The position numbers and the translations under genes are program-made. A stretch of DNA of 64,000 nucleotides from CAYOSU01 sp964406735 (GTDB lineage Bacteria; Bacillota; Clostridia; Christensenellales; CAMQZB01), in contig CAYOSU010000008.1 of NCBI GenBank assembly GCA_964406735.1, forward strand, positions 5,980-69,979. The letters are read 5' to 3'. Below are positions 43,970 to 52,320 of the stretch, in pieces. The notes below the pieces were generated by a model. That model had not been told where the DNA came from and searched no databases. It was given only the letters and a program-made list of their open reading frames with translations. Position 1 is the stretch's first letter. The number at the start of each line of letters is the position of its first letter.

Positions 43970-44593
43970 ATGAAAATTATATTGATCGGCGCTCCGGGCG
44001 CAGGAAAAGGTACACAGGCTTTCAAAATTACGGACAAATTCGCTATTCCTCACATCTCTACCGGCGATATATTCAGAAGCAATATCAAGGGCGGCACGCC
44101 TCTCGGTATCGAAGCGAAGTCTTACATCGACAAGGGAATGCTCGTTCCAGATGAACTTACTATCAAGATCGTCGAGGACAGGATCTCCAAGGAAGATTGC
44201 AAGGACGGCTTCATGCTCGACGGCTTCCCGAGAACGTTGGAACAGGCTGAGGCACTCGATAAGATGTGCGACATCGACCTCGTTATCAACATCGACGTTC
44301 CTTTGGAACTTCTGCTTCACAGAATAGTCGGAAGAAGGGTATGCAAGGGCTGCGGAGAAAGCTATCACGTTGACTTCATGAAAGAAGGTCAGGAGACTTG
44401 CGAGCGTTGCGGCGGTGCTCTTATTCAGAGGGCTGACGACAACGAAGAATCCGTAAAGACAAGGCTCGACGTATACGTAAAGCAAACGCAACCTCTCATA
44501 GATTATTATGATAGAAAGGGCGTTTTGAGGTCGGTAAACGGAGCAAGATCGATGGATGAAGTATTCTCCGACATCGAAGAACTGTTGAAATGA
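43970..44593 (+). CDS. adk: adenylate kinase
   Basis: 207 residues from ATG 43970; the upstream in-frame ATG at 43931 adds 13 residues not found in the family. P-loop GAPGAGKGTQ (7-16), DGFPRT (about 84-89), RRVCKGCGESYH and CERCG giving the four-Cys zinc lid of Gram-positive enzymes. It interconverts ATP, AMP and ADP. It overlaps map by 4 bases. Only a weak ribosome-binding site (AAAGAG) is visible. Confidence 0.95.
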   Translation: MKIILIGAPGAGKGTQAFKITDKFAIPHISTGDIFRSNIKGGTPLGIEAKSYIDKGMLVPDELTIKIVEDRISKEDCKDGFMLDGFPRTLEQAEALDKMCDIDLVINIDVPLELLLHRIVGRRVCKGCGESYHVDFMKEGQETCERCGGALIQRADDNEESVKTRLDVYVKQTQPLIDYYDRKGVLRSVNGARSMDEVFSDIEELLK

Positions 44594-45336
44594 TTATACT
44601 TAAAGCTTCAAGCGAAATTGAAAAGATGAAAAAAGCGGGCAAGATCACGGGCGATACGCTTAAATTGTTGCAAGACAAGGTTAAGCCCGGAATGAGCACG
44701 CTTGAGCTTAACAATATCGCAGAAAGGTATATAAGAAGTCAGGGCGCAGTTCCGTCGTTTTTGGGACTTTACGATTATCCCGCATCGGTATGCATCTCGA
44801 TAGACGAAGAGGTCGTACACGGTATTCCGTCAAAGCATAGGATCGTTGAAGAGGGACAGATAGTGAGCTTCGACGTCGGTGCGTATATAGACGGCTTCCA
44901 CGGCGATGCTGCGAGAACGGTGATGATCGGTCAGGTCTCGGAGGAGAAGAAACAACTCGTAAGAGTAACGGAGGAGTGCTTTTTCAAGGGTGTCGAGCAG
45001 TTCAGGCTTGGCAACAGACTTGGCGATATCGGCAACGCTATTCAGGAATACGCAGAAAGCTTCGGCTACGGCGTAGTAAGGGAATTGGTAGGCCACGGTA
45101 TCGGCAGGGACATGCACGAAGATCCGAACGTACCTAACTACGGTAAGGCAGGGCGAGGGATAAGACTTTCGAACGGCTTAGCTCTTGCGATCGAACCGAT
45201 GATATCGGCAGGAACGTACGACGTAATACAGCTCTCAGACGGCTGGACGTACGTTACGAAGGATAGAAGTCCTGCAGCACACTACGAAAACACGACTGTT
45301 CTTATTGACGGTGAGGTTCATATTCTTACCTTATGA
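44590..45336 (+). CDS. map: methionine aminopeptidase type I
   Basis: 248 residues. VVHGIPSKHRI (about 76-86), VSFDVGAYIDGFHGDAART (about 94-112, two metal Asp), GHGIGRDMHEDPNVPNYG (about 171-188, metal His) and AIEPMI (about 201, metal Glu). It removes the initiator methionine at the ribosome. The start overlaps adk and the stop overlaps the KOW gene (both ATGA), so the three are translationally coupled. Confidence 0.96.
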   Translation: MIILKASSEIEKMKKAGKITGDTLKLLQDKVKPGMSTLELNNIAERYIRSQGAVPSFLGLYDYPASVCISIDEEVVHGIPSKHRIVEEGQIVSFDVGAYIDGFHGDAARTVMIGQVSEEKKQLVRVTEECFFKGVEQFRLGNRLGDIGNAIQEYAESFGYGVVRELVGHGIGRDMHEDPNVPNYGKAGRGIRLSNGLALAIEPMISAGTYDVIQLSDGWTYVTKDRSPAAHYENTTVLIDGEVHILTL

Positions 45337-45641
45337 TCATGGAGGGACAATTGAAACAAAGCGAAGCTTTGGCGGGGCAAGTAGTCCTGTCGAAACAAGG
45401 AAGGGACTGCGGCAAATACGCCGTCGTCGTCAAGATAAAGAACGACTCGTACGTTTATATCGCTGACGGAGTGGCAAGAAAGGTTGCAGAGCCTAAACTA
45501 AAAAATATCAAACACTTAAAATTTACGCCTTACGTATTGCAGAAAGTAGCTGACAAGCTCAACGCAAACGAACAGGTCTTCGATGCAGAGATAGCGAGAG
45601 GACTTAAGGTATTCGATAAAAAAGAAGGAGAGATCGGATAG
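45333..45641 (+). CDS. KOW-domain RNA-binding protein (L14e-like)
   Basis: 102 residues with a KOW-type start (LAGQVVLSKQGRDCGKYAVVV, about 13-33) as in the L14e/L6e/L27e-like proteins of Clostridia, which always sit between map and infA. The role is unproven, presumably ribosome or RNA binding. The ATG overlaps the map stop; a TTG at 45351, 4 bases after GGAGGG (45341-45346), is an alternative start that would shorten the protein by six residues. Confidence 0.85.
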   Translation: MIMEGQLKQSEALAGQVVLSKQGRDCGKYAVVVKIKNDSYVYIADGVARKVAEPKLKNIKHLKFTPYVLQKVADKLNANEQVFDAEIARGLKVFDKKEGEIG

Positions 45642-45862
45642 TGGCAAAAGACGATGTTATAGAAGCGCAAGGCGTTGTTCTCGAAGCGCTTCCGAACGCG
45701 AACTTCAAGGTAAAGCTTTCAAACGGAATTGTGATAACGGCTTATATATCGGGCAAGCTCCGTATGAACTACATCAAGATTATTCCCGGAGACACCGTTT
45801 CCGTAGAAATGAGCCCTTATGACCTTACGAAAGGCAGGATCGTTTGGCGTTCTAAAAACTAA
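45641..45862 (+). CDS. infA: translation initiation factor IF-1
   Basis: 73 residues, universal length, with a GTG start overlapping the stop before it and AAGGAG 10 bases upstream. DDVIEAQGVVLEALPNANFK and GKLRMNYIKIIPGDTVSVEM are the OB-fold marks. It binds the 30S A site during initiation. This matters here because IF availability affects leaderless mRNA use. Confidence 0.97.
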   Translation: MAKDDVIEAQGVVLEALPNANFKVKLSNGIVITAYISGKLRMNYIKIIPGDTVSVEMSPYDLTKGRIVWRSKN

Positions 45863-45885
45863 TAGGAATAACAGTGCAAAAACGT

Positions 45886-45914
45886 TTGCAAAATCAAAGC
45901 AAATGTGTTATAAT
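45886..45914 (+). promoter_or_regulatory. internal sigma-A promoter before rpmJ
   Basis: TTGCAA (45886-45891), 17 bases, TATAAT (45909-45914). It would give separate transcription of the rpmJ-rpsM-rpsK-rpsD-rpoA-rplQ part of the cluster. Confidence 0.72.
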
Positions 45915-45944
45915 TTCATTTAGTCTGCAATGGAGGAATTTGAA

Positions 45945-46061
45945 ATGAAAGTCAGACCGTCTGTAAAGCCTATGTGCGAGAAGTGCAAGGTAATCAAAAG
46001 AAACGGCAAGGTTATGGTTATTTGTTCCAAGAACAAGAGCCACAAACAGCGTCAGGGCTAA
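45945..46061 (+). CDS. rpmJ: ribosomal protein L36
   Basis: 38 residues, MKVRPSVKPMCEKCKVIKR at the start and HKQRQG at the end, with the zinc ligands Cys11, Cys14, Cys27 and His33. GGAGG lies 10 bases before the ATG. It is the usual first small gene between infA and rpsM. Confidence 0.96.
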   Translation: MKVRPSVKPMCEKCKVIKRNGKVMVICSKNKSHKQRQG

Positions 46062-46275
46062 TTAGAAAAGATTAGTCCGTTTTCCTCGTTTAAAAGCGAG
46101 GTCATTCACAACTGCCGAAAGGCAAAACAAAATCAGGCTAAAACGGAAGAAAGATTTGACTCACTTTGCAAGGTAGAAATGTAGCGTGCTTTTTCCACCG
46201 CGCGCGCGAGCGTTTACTTGCATCACGAGGGTAAAGATCTTATCTTACCGAAAAATAAGCGGAGGTAAACATAAT

Positions 46276-46644
46276 ATGGCACGTATTTCCGGCGTAGATT
46301 TGCCGAGAGAAAAACGCGTTGAGATCGGTTTAACCTATATCTATGGTATAGGTCTTCCTACGTCTCAGAAGATCCTCGCTGACACAGGCGTCAATCCCGA
46401 CACGAGAGTTAAGGATTTGACGGAGGATGATATCACGAAGCTCAGAGAGTATATCGAGCATCATCTTGTTGTCGAAGGCGAGAGAAAAACACAGGTATCA
46501 CTTGACATCAAGCGTCTGATCGAGATCGGATGCTATCGCGGCGTTCGCCACAGAAAGGGCTTGCCCGTAAGAGGACAGAGCTCCAAGACGAATGCTCGTA
46601 CAAGAAAGGGCCCCAGACACACGGTCGCTAAGAAGAAAGGTTAA
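46276..46644 (+). CDS. rpsM: ribosomal protein S13
   Basis: 122 residues from ATG 46276, which has GGAGG 9 bases upstream; the open frame before it (from 46186) is noncoding. ARISGVDLPREKRVEIGLTY opens it, and RGVRHRKGLPVRGQSSKTNA (about 91-110) is the tRNA-contacting tail. The 214 bases between rpmJ and this gene hold a small CCTCG/CGAGG hairpin and a run of alternating C and G (46197-46210) but no gene. Confidence 0.96.
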   Translation: MARISGVDLPREKRVEIGLTYIYGIGLPTSQKILADTGVNPDTRVKDLTEDDITKLREYIEHHLVVEGERKTQVSLDIKRLIEIGCYRGVRHRKGLPVRGQSSKTNARTRKGPRHTVAKKKG

Positions 46645-46658
46645 GGAGGGGCAGTAAC

Positions 46659-47051
46659 ATGGCAGATAAGAAGAAAGTCATCAGAAGAAGACGTGAGTTA
46701 AAGAACATTGACAAGGGTCAGGTTCACATTCAGACTTCTTTCAACAATACGATCGTTACCATTACAGATATGCAAGGTAACACGATTTCTTGGTGCAGCG
46801 CAGGCTCTTTGGGCTTCCGCGGATCGAGAAAGAGCACTCCGTACGCAGCTCAGCAGGCTTCCGAGAAGGCAGCTATGGCAGCAAAAGAGCACGGACTTCG
46901 CAGCGTAGAAGTATTCGTAAAAGGACCCGGACAGGGACGTGAATCGGCAATCAGAGCTTTGCAGGTATGCGAGATCGAAGTTACTATGATTCAGGACGTT
47001 TCGCCCATTCCTCACAACGGATGCCGTCCGCCGAAGAGAAGAAGAGTATAA
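46659..47051 (+). CDS. rpsK: ribosomal protein S11
   Basis: 130 residues. GQVHIQTSFNNTIVTITD (about 20-37) and the ending PIPHNGCRPPKRRRV are diagnostic. It shapes the platform around the E-site codon. Spacing to S13 is 14 bases with GGAGG. Confidence 0.97.
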   Translation: MADKKKVIRRRRELKNIDKGQVHIQTSFNNTIVTITDMQGNTISWCSAGSLGFRGSRKSTPYAAQQASEKAAMAAKEHGLRSVEVFVKGPGQGRESAIRALQVCEIEVTMIQDVSPIPHNGCRPPKRRRV

Positions 47052-47066
47052 CGGAGGTAAGAAAAT

Positions 47067-47693
47067 ATGGCAAGATATACAGAAGCGGACTGCCGTCAGT
47101 GCAGACGTGAAGGTTGCAAGCTCTTCCTTAAGGGAGACAGATGCTATACGAAGAAATGCGCTCTCGAGAGATATCCTTCCGTTCCCGGAAAAGATCCTCA
47201 CGCTCCGAGAAAGAAACAGAGCGGCTACGCATTGCAGCTTCGTGAAAAACAGAAAACAAAGAGAATTTACGGCGTTCAGGAAGGTCAGTTCAGAAGCTAT
47301 TATGAGAAAGCAGACCGTATGAAAGGCGTTACCGGTGAGAACATGTTGTCTCTCCTCGAAAGACGTCTTGACAACGTATGCTATCGTATGGCTATCGGAA
47401 CTTCCCGTTCTCAGGCTAGACAGCTCGTTACGCACGGACATATCACCGTTAACGGCAAGACTGTCAGCATCCCGTCTTATCTTATTAGCGTAGGTGACGT
47501 AATTTCCATCAAGGAAAGCAAGCGCAACAACGGCGTGTTCAAGGATATGAAGACGGCTAAAAAGCCTACCTGCCCCAAGTGGTTGGATTTCGATCCCGAG
47601 AAGCTCGAGGGAAAGATCTTGGCTTTGCCGCAGCGTGATGACATTGACGCAACGATTGCTGAACACATGATCGTCGAGTTGTACTCTAAATAA
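47067..47693 (+). CDS. rpsD: ribosomal protein S4, zinc-binding type
   Basis: 208 residues. The N-terminus has CRQCRREGCKLFLKGDRCY and KKCALER, the Cys-rich zinc form. The S4 RNA-binding domain contains RRLDNVCYRMAIGTSRSQAR (about 92-111) and HGHITVNGK. It is a primary 16S-binding protein and in other bacteria controls the alpha operon. AACGGAGG precedes the ATG. Confidence 0.97.
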   Translation: MARYTEADCRQCRREGCKLFLKGDRCYTKKCALERYPSVPGKDPHAPRKKQSGYALQLREKQKTKRIYGVQEGQFRSYYEKADRMKGVTGENMLSLLERRLDNVCYRMAIGTSRSQARQLVTHGHITVNGKTVSIPSYLISVGDVISIKESKRNNGVFKDMKTAKKPTCPKWLDFDPEKLEGKILALPQRDDIDATIAEHMIVELYSK

Positions 47694-47751
47694 TAAGTAA
47701 GCCCCACCCGTAACAGGGTAAAAAATCAAATCAGGAGGATAACTTAAAATT

Positions 47752-48705
47752 ATGATGGAAATTAAAATGCCAAACATCACGGTTGATGAGTCACAAGATA
47801 AATCCTCGGCGAAGATCGTAGTCGAACCTTTGGAAAGAGGCTTCGGCACGACCTTAGGCAATGCTTTAAGAAGAATTTTGTTGTCGTCGCTTCCCGGTTC
47901 CGCACCTGTCGGAATCATGATCGAGAACGTCAAGCACGAATTCTCGACCATTCCCGGAGTTACCGAAGACGTTGCGGATATAATCCTCAACCTCAAGGGA
48001 CTTGCGGTAAAAACGACGTCGACCAATCCTACGTTCAGAAAATCGGTATTCATTCACAAGAAAGGTCCTTGCGTAGTAAGGGCAGAGGATATCGAGACTG
48101 ACGCAGAAGTTGAAATACTTAATAAAGACGCATTGATCTGCACGATAGACGAAGGCGGCGCTCTTAACATGGAGATCGTCATCGGACGCGGCAGAGGTTA
48201 TTGCAATGCAAACTTCAATAAGAGCGATAAGAATCCTATAGATTTTATCGCAATCGATTCCATCTTTACTCCCGTTAAGCACGTCAACTATAAGGTTGAG
48301 AATACGAGAGTCGAGAACAGCATCGATTATGACAAACTTACTCTTGAAGTAAAGACAAACGGTACGTTCGCAGCAAAGGATATCGTCAGCCTTGCCGCAA
48401 AGATCATGGAAGAGCACTTGAAGTTGTTCATCAATCTTTCGGAAGAGCTTAAAGATTCGACGATCCTTATCGCTCCCGAAGCAGACCAGCAGATCGAAAG
48501 ATTGAAGATGAGCATCGAAGAGATGGATCTCTCCGTTCGTTCGTTCAACTGCTTGAAGCGTGCAGGCATTCATACCGTAGAAGATTTAACAAAGAAAACC
48601 GAAGACGACATGCTCAAAGTTAGAAACCTCGGAAGAAAATCTCTCGATGAGGTAATTCATAAGCTTGAAAGTTACGGTTTAAATTTAAAGAATAACGAAG
48701 AATAG
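47752..48705 (+). CDS. rpoA: RNA polymerase alpha subunit
   Basis: 317 residues, normal. The N-terminal dimer domain has EPLERGFGTTLGNALRRILLSSLPG (seen in two parts from about 27), and the C-terminal domain has LDLSVRSFNCLKRAGIHTVE and RNLGRKSLDEV, which contact UP elements and activators. AGGAGG is 13 bases from the ATG, a long spacer. The A-tract UP-like sequence at 63530-63572 would be its kind of target. Confidence 0.97.
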   Translation: MMEIKMPNITVDESQDKSSAKIVVEPLERGFGTTLGNALRRILLSSLPGSAPVGIMIENVKHEFSTIPGVTEDVADIILNLKGLAVKTTSTNPTFRKSVFIHKKGPCVVRAEDIETDAEVEILNKDALICTIDEGGALNMEIVIGRGRGYCNANFNKSDKNPIDFIAIDSIFTPVKHVNYKVENTRVENSIDYDKLTLEVKTNGTFAAKDIVSLAAKIMEEHLKLFINLSEELKDSTILIAPEADQQIERLKMSIEEMDLSVRSFNCLKRAGIHTVEDLTKKTEDDMLKVRNLGRKSLDEVIHKLESYGLNLKNNEE

Positions 48706-48717
48706 GAGGACACAACC

Positions 48718-49221
48718 GTGAGAAAGTTGGGAAAAACAACGACACAGCGCATGAGCATGATCAAGAACCAAGCGTCTGAACTCCTTTGGTACGGCAGAAT
48801 CGAAACCACCTATTTCCGTGCAAAAGAGGTCGCTAAATATGCTGAAAAGCTTATTACCCTTGCTATGAATACCTACGAGGACAAGCTCGAGGTAACCAAG
48901 AAGGTTAAAGACAAAGACGGAAAAGAGATCGAGATCAAGACGATCAATGACGGTGTTAAGAGACTTGCTGCAAGAAGAACGCTTATGGCAAAGCTCGTAG
49001 ATCTTAAAGAGCCTAAGAAAGAAGGCGAGTCCAAGTCCGAATACGCTGCAAGAACTAAGGATATCAACCATCCTTTGATCGAAAAGATGTTCGGCGAGAT
49101 AGCTCCCAAGTACGCTAAGAGAAAAGAAGAGCTCGGTCAGGGTGGCGGATATACGAGAGTATATAAGCTTTCCGACAGAAAGGGCGACGGCGCTACGAAG
49201 GCTATCGTTGAGTTGATCTAA
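48718..49221 (+). CDS. rplQ: ribosomal protein L17 with internal insertions
   Basis: 167 residues from a GTG 9 bases after the GGAGG core. RKLGKTTTQRMSMIKNQASE at the start, KLFGEIAP-like MFGEIAPKYAKR and GGGYTRVYKLSDRKGDGA near the end are L17. The common length is about 115-130; the extra 40-50 residues lie as two charged stretches at about 57-80 and 95-118, replacing the short middle of the normal protein. L17 sits near the tunnel exit. It ends the cluster, followed by a terminator. Confidence 0.95.
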   Translation: MRKLGKTTTQRMSMIKNQASELLWYGRIETTYFRAKEVAKYAEKLITLAMNTYEDKLEVTKKVKDKDGKEIEIKTINDGVKRLAARRTLMAKLVDLKEPKKEGESKSEYAARTKDINHPLIEKMFGEIAPKYAKRKEELGQGGGYTRVYKLSDRKGDGATKAIVELI

Positions 49222-49236
49222 TTAACAAAAAGATTT

Positions 49237-49265
49237 GAAGCAGCTGATTTGGCTGCTTCTTTTTT
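49237..49265 (+). terminator. intrinsic terminator of the ribosomal cluster
   Basis: GAAGCAGC and GCTGCTTC form an 8-bp stem, followed by a T-run. Confidence 0.9.
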
Positions 49266-49277
49266 ATGCGTTGAATA

Positions 49278-49554
49278 GCCCACGGCAAATGCCGTGGGTA
49301 TATATTTATACCGTTGAAGCCATCTAACTATGCTTCGAACTTAAGGAGTGAAAGACACGAAATAATAGATAGTATAATGGCGAAATTTTGACTTTAAGCC
49401 GAAATATTGCATTGTTCGTAACTTTGTTAAGTTGCGCAGAACTATCCTAAGGATCGCTTGATTTTGGCTTAATAAAAGCGATCTCGGTCGCTTTTCAAGC
49501 CGTAGGGAAACAAAACGCATTACAGCAAAAATGATCGCATAAACCAACGAGATC
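49278..49554. mobile_element. possible non-autonomous IS200/IS605-like remnant or structured RNA locus
   Basis: No gene lies in 49266-49700. At one end CCCACGGC-AAAT-GCCGTGGG (49278-49297) is the kind of subterminal hairpin seen in IS200/IS605 elements; at the other CCAACG-AGATCTC-CGTTGG (49536-49554) is a second. Between them AAAAGCGA-TCTCGG-TCGCTTTT (49474-49495), flanked by GGCTT/AAGCC, forms a third strong stem. No transposase or TnpB coding sequence remains. Assignment rests on hairpin form only. Confidence 0.35.
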
Positions 49555-49647
49555 TCCGTTGGGACGTGTCAAAAAACTTCAATAAGCACAAATTGAGTTA
49601 AAAAAACACTTAACGGCGGTTATCGATAAAATATTTTCTCAAAACTG

Positions 49648-49676
49648 TTTCCAAACGTGGAAATTTGTGATACAAT
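49648..49676 (+). promoter_or_regulatory. fhs promoter overlapped by an inverted repeat
   Basis: TTTCCA (49648), 17 bases, TACAAT (49671-49676) with TGTGA before it. TTTCCA-AACG-TGGAAA (49648-49663) is a perfect inverted repeat covering the -35 box, a candidate repressor site. Confidence 0.55.
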
Positions 49677-49709
49677 AGAAAAAATGTTTTTATAGATAGG
49701 AGGTTGACC

Positions 49710-51368
49710 ATGAAGACTGACATCGAAATTGCAAGAGAGTACAAGGCGGAGAATATTTATTCAATAGCAAATAGACTCGGAATAGACGAAAGCGACCTTT
49801 TGCCTTACGGCAAATTTATGGCAAAGATAGAAGGCAAGCCCCAAGCACCGAAGTCAAAGCTCATTTTGGTTACTGCGATAAACCCAACTCCCGCAGGAGA
49901 GGGCAAAACGACGGTATCTATCGGTCTTGCAGACGGATTAAAACGCATCGGCAAGAACGTCTGCCTTGCGCTCCGTGAACCCTCCTTAGGACCTGTATTC
50001 GGCGTAAAGGGCGGTGCAACGGGAGGCGGATACGCTCAGATAGTCCCGATGGAGGAGATAAATCTCCACTTTACGGGCGACCTTCATGCGATAACGTCGG
50101 CAAACAACCTGCTTTCTGCGATGATCGATAACCACATTTATCAAGGAAACGAGCTTGATATAGACCCTACGAGGGTAATATTCAAGCGTTGCGTTGATCT
50201 CAACGACAGAAGCCTTAGACATATTGTCGCAGGTCTTGGCGGTGCTACAAACGGCTCTCCTCGTGAGGACGGCTTCACGATAACGGCGGCAAGCGAGATA
50301 ATGGCGATACTTTGCCTTTCCGAGGACTTAAAGGACTTGAAACGCCGCTTGGGCAACATATTGGTCGGCTATAACAGGAGCAAACAGCCCGTTTACGCAA
50401 AGGACTTAAAAGCAGAGAATGCAATGGCAATACTTCTCAAAGAAGCGATAAAGCCAAATTTGGTGCAGACGCTTGAGGGGACGCCTGCTATAGTACACGG
50501 CGGTCCGTTTGCCAATATTGCGCACGGCTGCAATAGCGTTATCGCTACTCGCATGGCGATGGGGCTTTCGGATTATACCGTTACGGAGGCAGGCTTCGGT
50601 GCGGACCTCGGAGCGGAGAAATTCCTTGACGTTAAGTGCAGAAAGGCAGGCTTAAAGCCCGATCTCGTAGTATTGGTTGCGACGATACGAGCCCTCAAAA
50701 TGCACGGTGGCGTCAAAAAAGCCGACTTAGGCGTCGAGAACGTTGAGGCGCTTGAAAAGGGCTTAGGCAACCTCTATAAGCACATAGAGAACGTGAGAAA
50801 CGTCTATAAATTACCCGTAGTAGTTGCGATAAATAGGTTTACTTCCGATACCAAAAACGAGATCGAGACGCTTAAAAAGGGCGTAGAGAGCTACGGCGTC
50901 GAGGCTATACTTACCGAAGAATGGGCAAAAGGCAGCCTTGGGACTACGGAACTTGCCGAAAAGGTAGTTGAGCTTTGCGAAAAAGAGAACGACTTTACCT
51001 TCTCGTATGGCGACGATATGAAGCTTAAAGATAAGTTCATAGCCGTTGCAACGAAGATATACGGTGCAAAGAGTGTAACTTTCTCGTCGAGTGCCGAAAA
51101 AGAGCTTAAAAAGCTCGAAGAAATGGGCTACGGAAAGCTACCCGTCGTAATCGCAAAGACGCAATATTCTCTTTCCGACGACCAAACGAAGCTCGGTCGT
51201 CCCGAGAACTTCGAGGTTACGATAACAGAAGTAGTATTGAGAAGCGGAGCAGAGTTCGTCGTTGGAATTGCAGGCAATATGATGCTGATGCCCGGACTTG
51301 GTAAAACGCCCGCGGCAGTCGGTATGACGATAGACGACGAAAGCGGAGAGGTCAACGGACTGTTCTGA
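49710..51368 (+). CDS. fhs: formate-tetrahydrofolate ligase
   Basis: 552 residues from ATG 49710, 6 bases after AGGAGG; the earlier in-frame TTG lies next to that site and is rejected. The P-loop is PTPAGEGKTTVSIGL (about 55-69); LREPSLGPVFGVKGGATGGG (about 88-107) and FTGDLHAITSANNLL (about 118-132) are highly conserved in the family. It makes 10-formyl-THF from formate, THF and ATP, feeding purine synthesis and, in acetogens, the methyl branch of the Wood-Ljungdahl pathway. No other genes of that pathway are near. Monocistronic with terminator. Confidence 0.96.
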   Translation: MKTDIEIAREYKAENIYSIANRLGIDESDLLPYGKFMAKIEGKPQAPKSKLILVTAINPTPAGEGKTTVSIGLADGLKRIGKNVCLALREPSLGPVFGVKGGATGGGYAQIVPMEEINLHFTGDLHAITSANNLLSAMIDNHIYQGNELDIDPTRVIFKRCVDLNDRSLRHIVAGLGGATNGSPREDGFTITAASEIMAILCLSEDLKDLKRRLGNILVGYNRSKQPVYAKDLKAENAMAILLKEAIKPNLVQTLEGTPAIVHGGPFANIAHGCNSVIATRMAMGLSDYTVTEAGFGADLGAEKFLDVKCRKAGLKPDLVVLVATIRALKMHGGVKKADLGVENVEALEKGLGNLYKHIENVRNVYKLPVVVAINRFTSDTKNEIETLKKGVESYGVEAILTEEWAKGSLGTTELAEKVVELCEKENDFTFSYGDDMKLKDKFIAVATKIYGAKSVTFSSSAEKELKKLEEMGYGKLPVVIAKTQYSLSDDQTKLGRPENFEVTITEVVLRSGAEFVVGIAGNMMLMPGLGKTPAAVGMTIDDESGEVNGLF

Positions 51369-51413
51369 AAAGCTGTCCATAGAAAAAGTATTTGTGATAT
51401 AGCAAAAACTGCG

Positions 51414-51440
51414 TGGCGGAGAGAAAATCTCCGCCATTTT
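51414..51440 (+). terminator. intrinsic terminator after fhs
   Basis: TGGCGGAGA and TCTCCGCCA form a perfect 9-bp stem, followed by TTTT. Confidence 0.85.
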
Positions 51441-51472
51441 CAATATAGAGTGTGAAAATAAATGTAAAATCG

Positions 51473-51501
51473 TTGAAATAATGAGTGAAAAGTGCTAAAA
51501 T
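51473..51501 (+). promoter_or_regulatory. promoter of mscL
   Basis: TTGAAA (51473-51478), 17 bases, TAAAAT (51496-51501). Confidence 0.7.
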
Positions 51502-51531
51502 GTCGGCGGAATAAAAAAGAAGGAGAATAAT

Positions 51532-52125
51532 ATGAAAAAGTTTTTATCGGAGTTCAAAAAATTCGTACAACGTGGCAATGTAGTTGACCTTGCAGTCGGC
51601 GTTATCATCGGCGGAGCATTCAGCAAAATAACGTCCAGCTTAGTCAACGACATAATAATGCCTCTTATCACGGCAATATTCGGTCTTTTCGGTGTAAAAG
51701 GCGGAGTTTCAGGTATGTGTATCGTCCTCAACGGCGTACCAAAATACGTGCTCGATACGTCCACGAATACGCAGGTATTAAACCCAGAAGCGATCCTTTG
51801 GAACTACGGAAACTTCATCCAGACGGTCATGGACTTCTTACTCATCGCACTTGTGCTTTTCGTTATCATCAAGGCGATAAACTTTGCTAACGACGAGCTT
51901 AAAAAGGTGACGGAGAAATCCCCCTTCACGAAAGCCGAGCTCAAAGCGTTCAAGAAAGAGGGCAAGACTTATATGGAGATAAAGAAGCTCGAGGAAGAAA
52001 AGCGTGCAGAGCTTATTGCGGAAGCAAAACGCAAGGAAGAAGAAGCAAAGGCAAACGCGCCCAAGACGGAAACACAGCTTTTGCAGGAGATAGTCGAGCT
52101 GTTACAGGAAAATAAAGCTCAATAA
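51532..52125 (+). CDS. mscL: large-conductance mechanosensitive channel MscL with long tail
   Basis: 197 residues. RGNVVDLAVGVIIGGAFSKI (about 14-33) is the pore-lining first helix and the second helix is at about 98-118 (DFLLIALVLFVIIKAINF). The family is usually 130-150 residues; here the cytoplasmic C-terminus runs about 75 residues past helix 2 as a charged, probably coiled-coil tail (many Glu, Lys, Ala). The channel opens on hypo-osmotic shock. AAGGAG precedes the ATG. Monocistronic. Confidence 0.93.
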   Translation: MKKFLSEFKKFVQRGNVVDLAVGVIIGGAFSKITSSLVNDIIMPLITAIFGLFGVKGGVSGMCIVLNGVPKYVLDTSTNTQVLNPEAILWNYGNFIQTVMDFLLIALVLFVIIKAINFANDELKKVTEKSPFTKAELKAFKKEGKTYMEIKKLEEEKRAELIAEAKRKEEEAKANAPKTETQLLQEIVELLQENKAQ

Positions 52126-52139
52126 TTCAGATGTTTGTT

Positions 52140-52177
52140 AAAACGCCTTTAGGACACGCCTAAGGGCGTTTTCTTTT
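52140..52177 (+). terminator. intrinsic terminator after mscL
   Basis: AAAACGCCTTTAGG and CCTAAGGGCGTTTT form a 14-bp stem with one G-U pair, followed by CTTTT. Confidence 0.9.
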
Positions 52178-52285
52178 ACCGTCAAGCCTTAAATACGGCG
52201 CAGATAAAGCGGAAAAAGAAAAATGGATAAATGTACCAATTTGCTTGTCAATTGCGGAATTTAGGGGATTTTGAGGGTGTAACGC

Positions 52286-52314
52286 TTGTTTTTAGCGTAG
52301 TTTTTTGCTATAAT
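52286..52314 (+). promoter_or_regulatory. promoter of leaderless AraC gene
   Basis: TTGTTT (52286-52291), 17 bases, TATAAT (52309-52314), 6 bases, ATG. No ribosome-binding site. Confidence 0.75.
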
Positions 52315-52320
52315 CGACTC

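Noticed and set aside
45863..46275. CRISPR-like or riboswitch structure around rpmJ
   Set aside because: Only one small hairpin and an alternating CG stretch are present, with no repeats and no conserved aptamer pattern.
46698..48053. 451-codon open frame on the minus strand opposite rpsK, rpsD and rpoA
   Set aside because: It is a shadow of strongly conserved genes on the other strand, with no ribosome-binding site and no recognisable protein family.
52231..52320. Upstream ATG for the second cupin AraC, adding 30 residues
   Set aside because: The extension includes the -35 and -10 boxes and has no family similarity.
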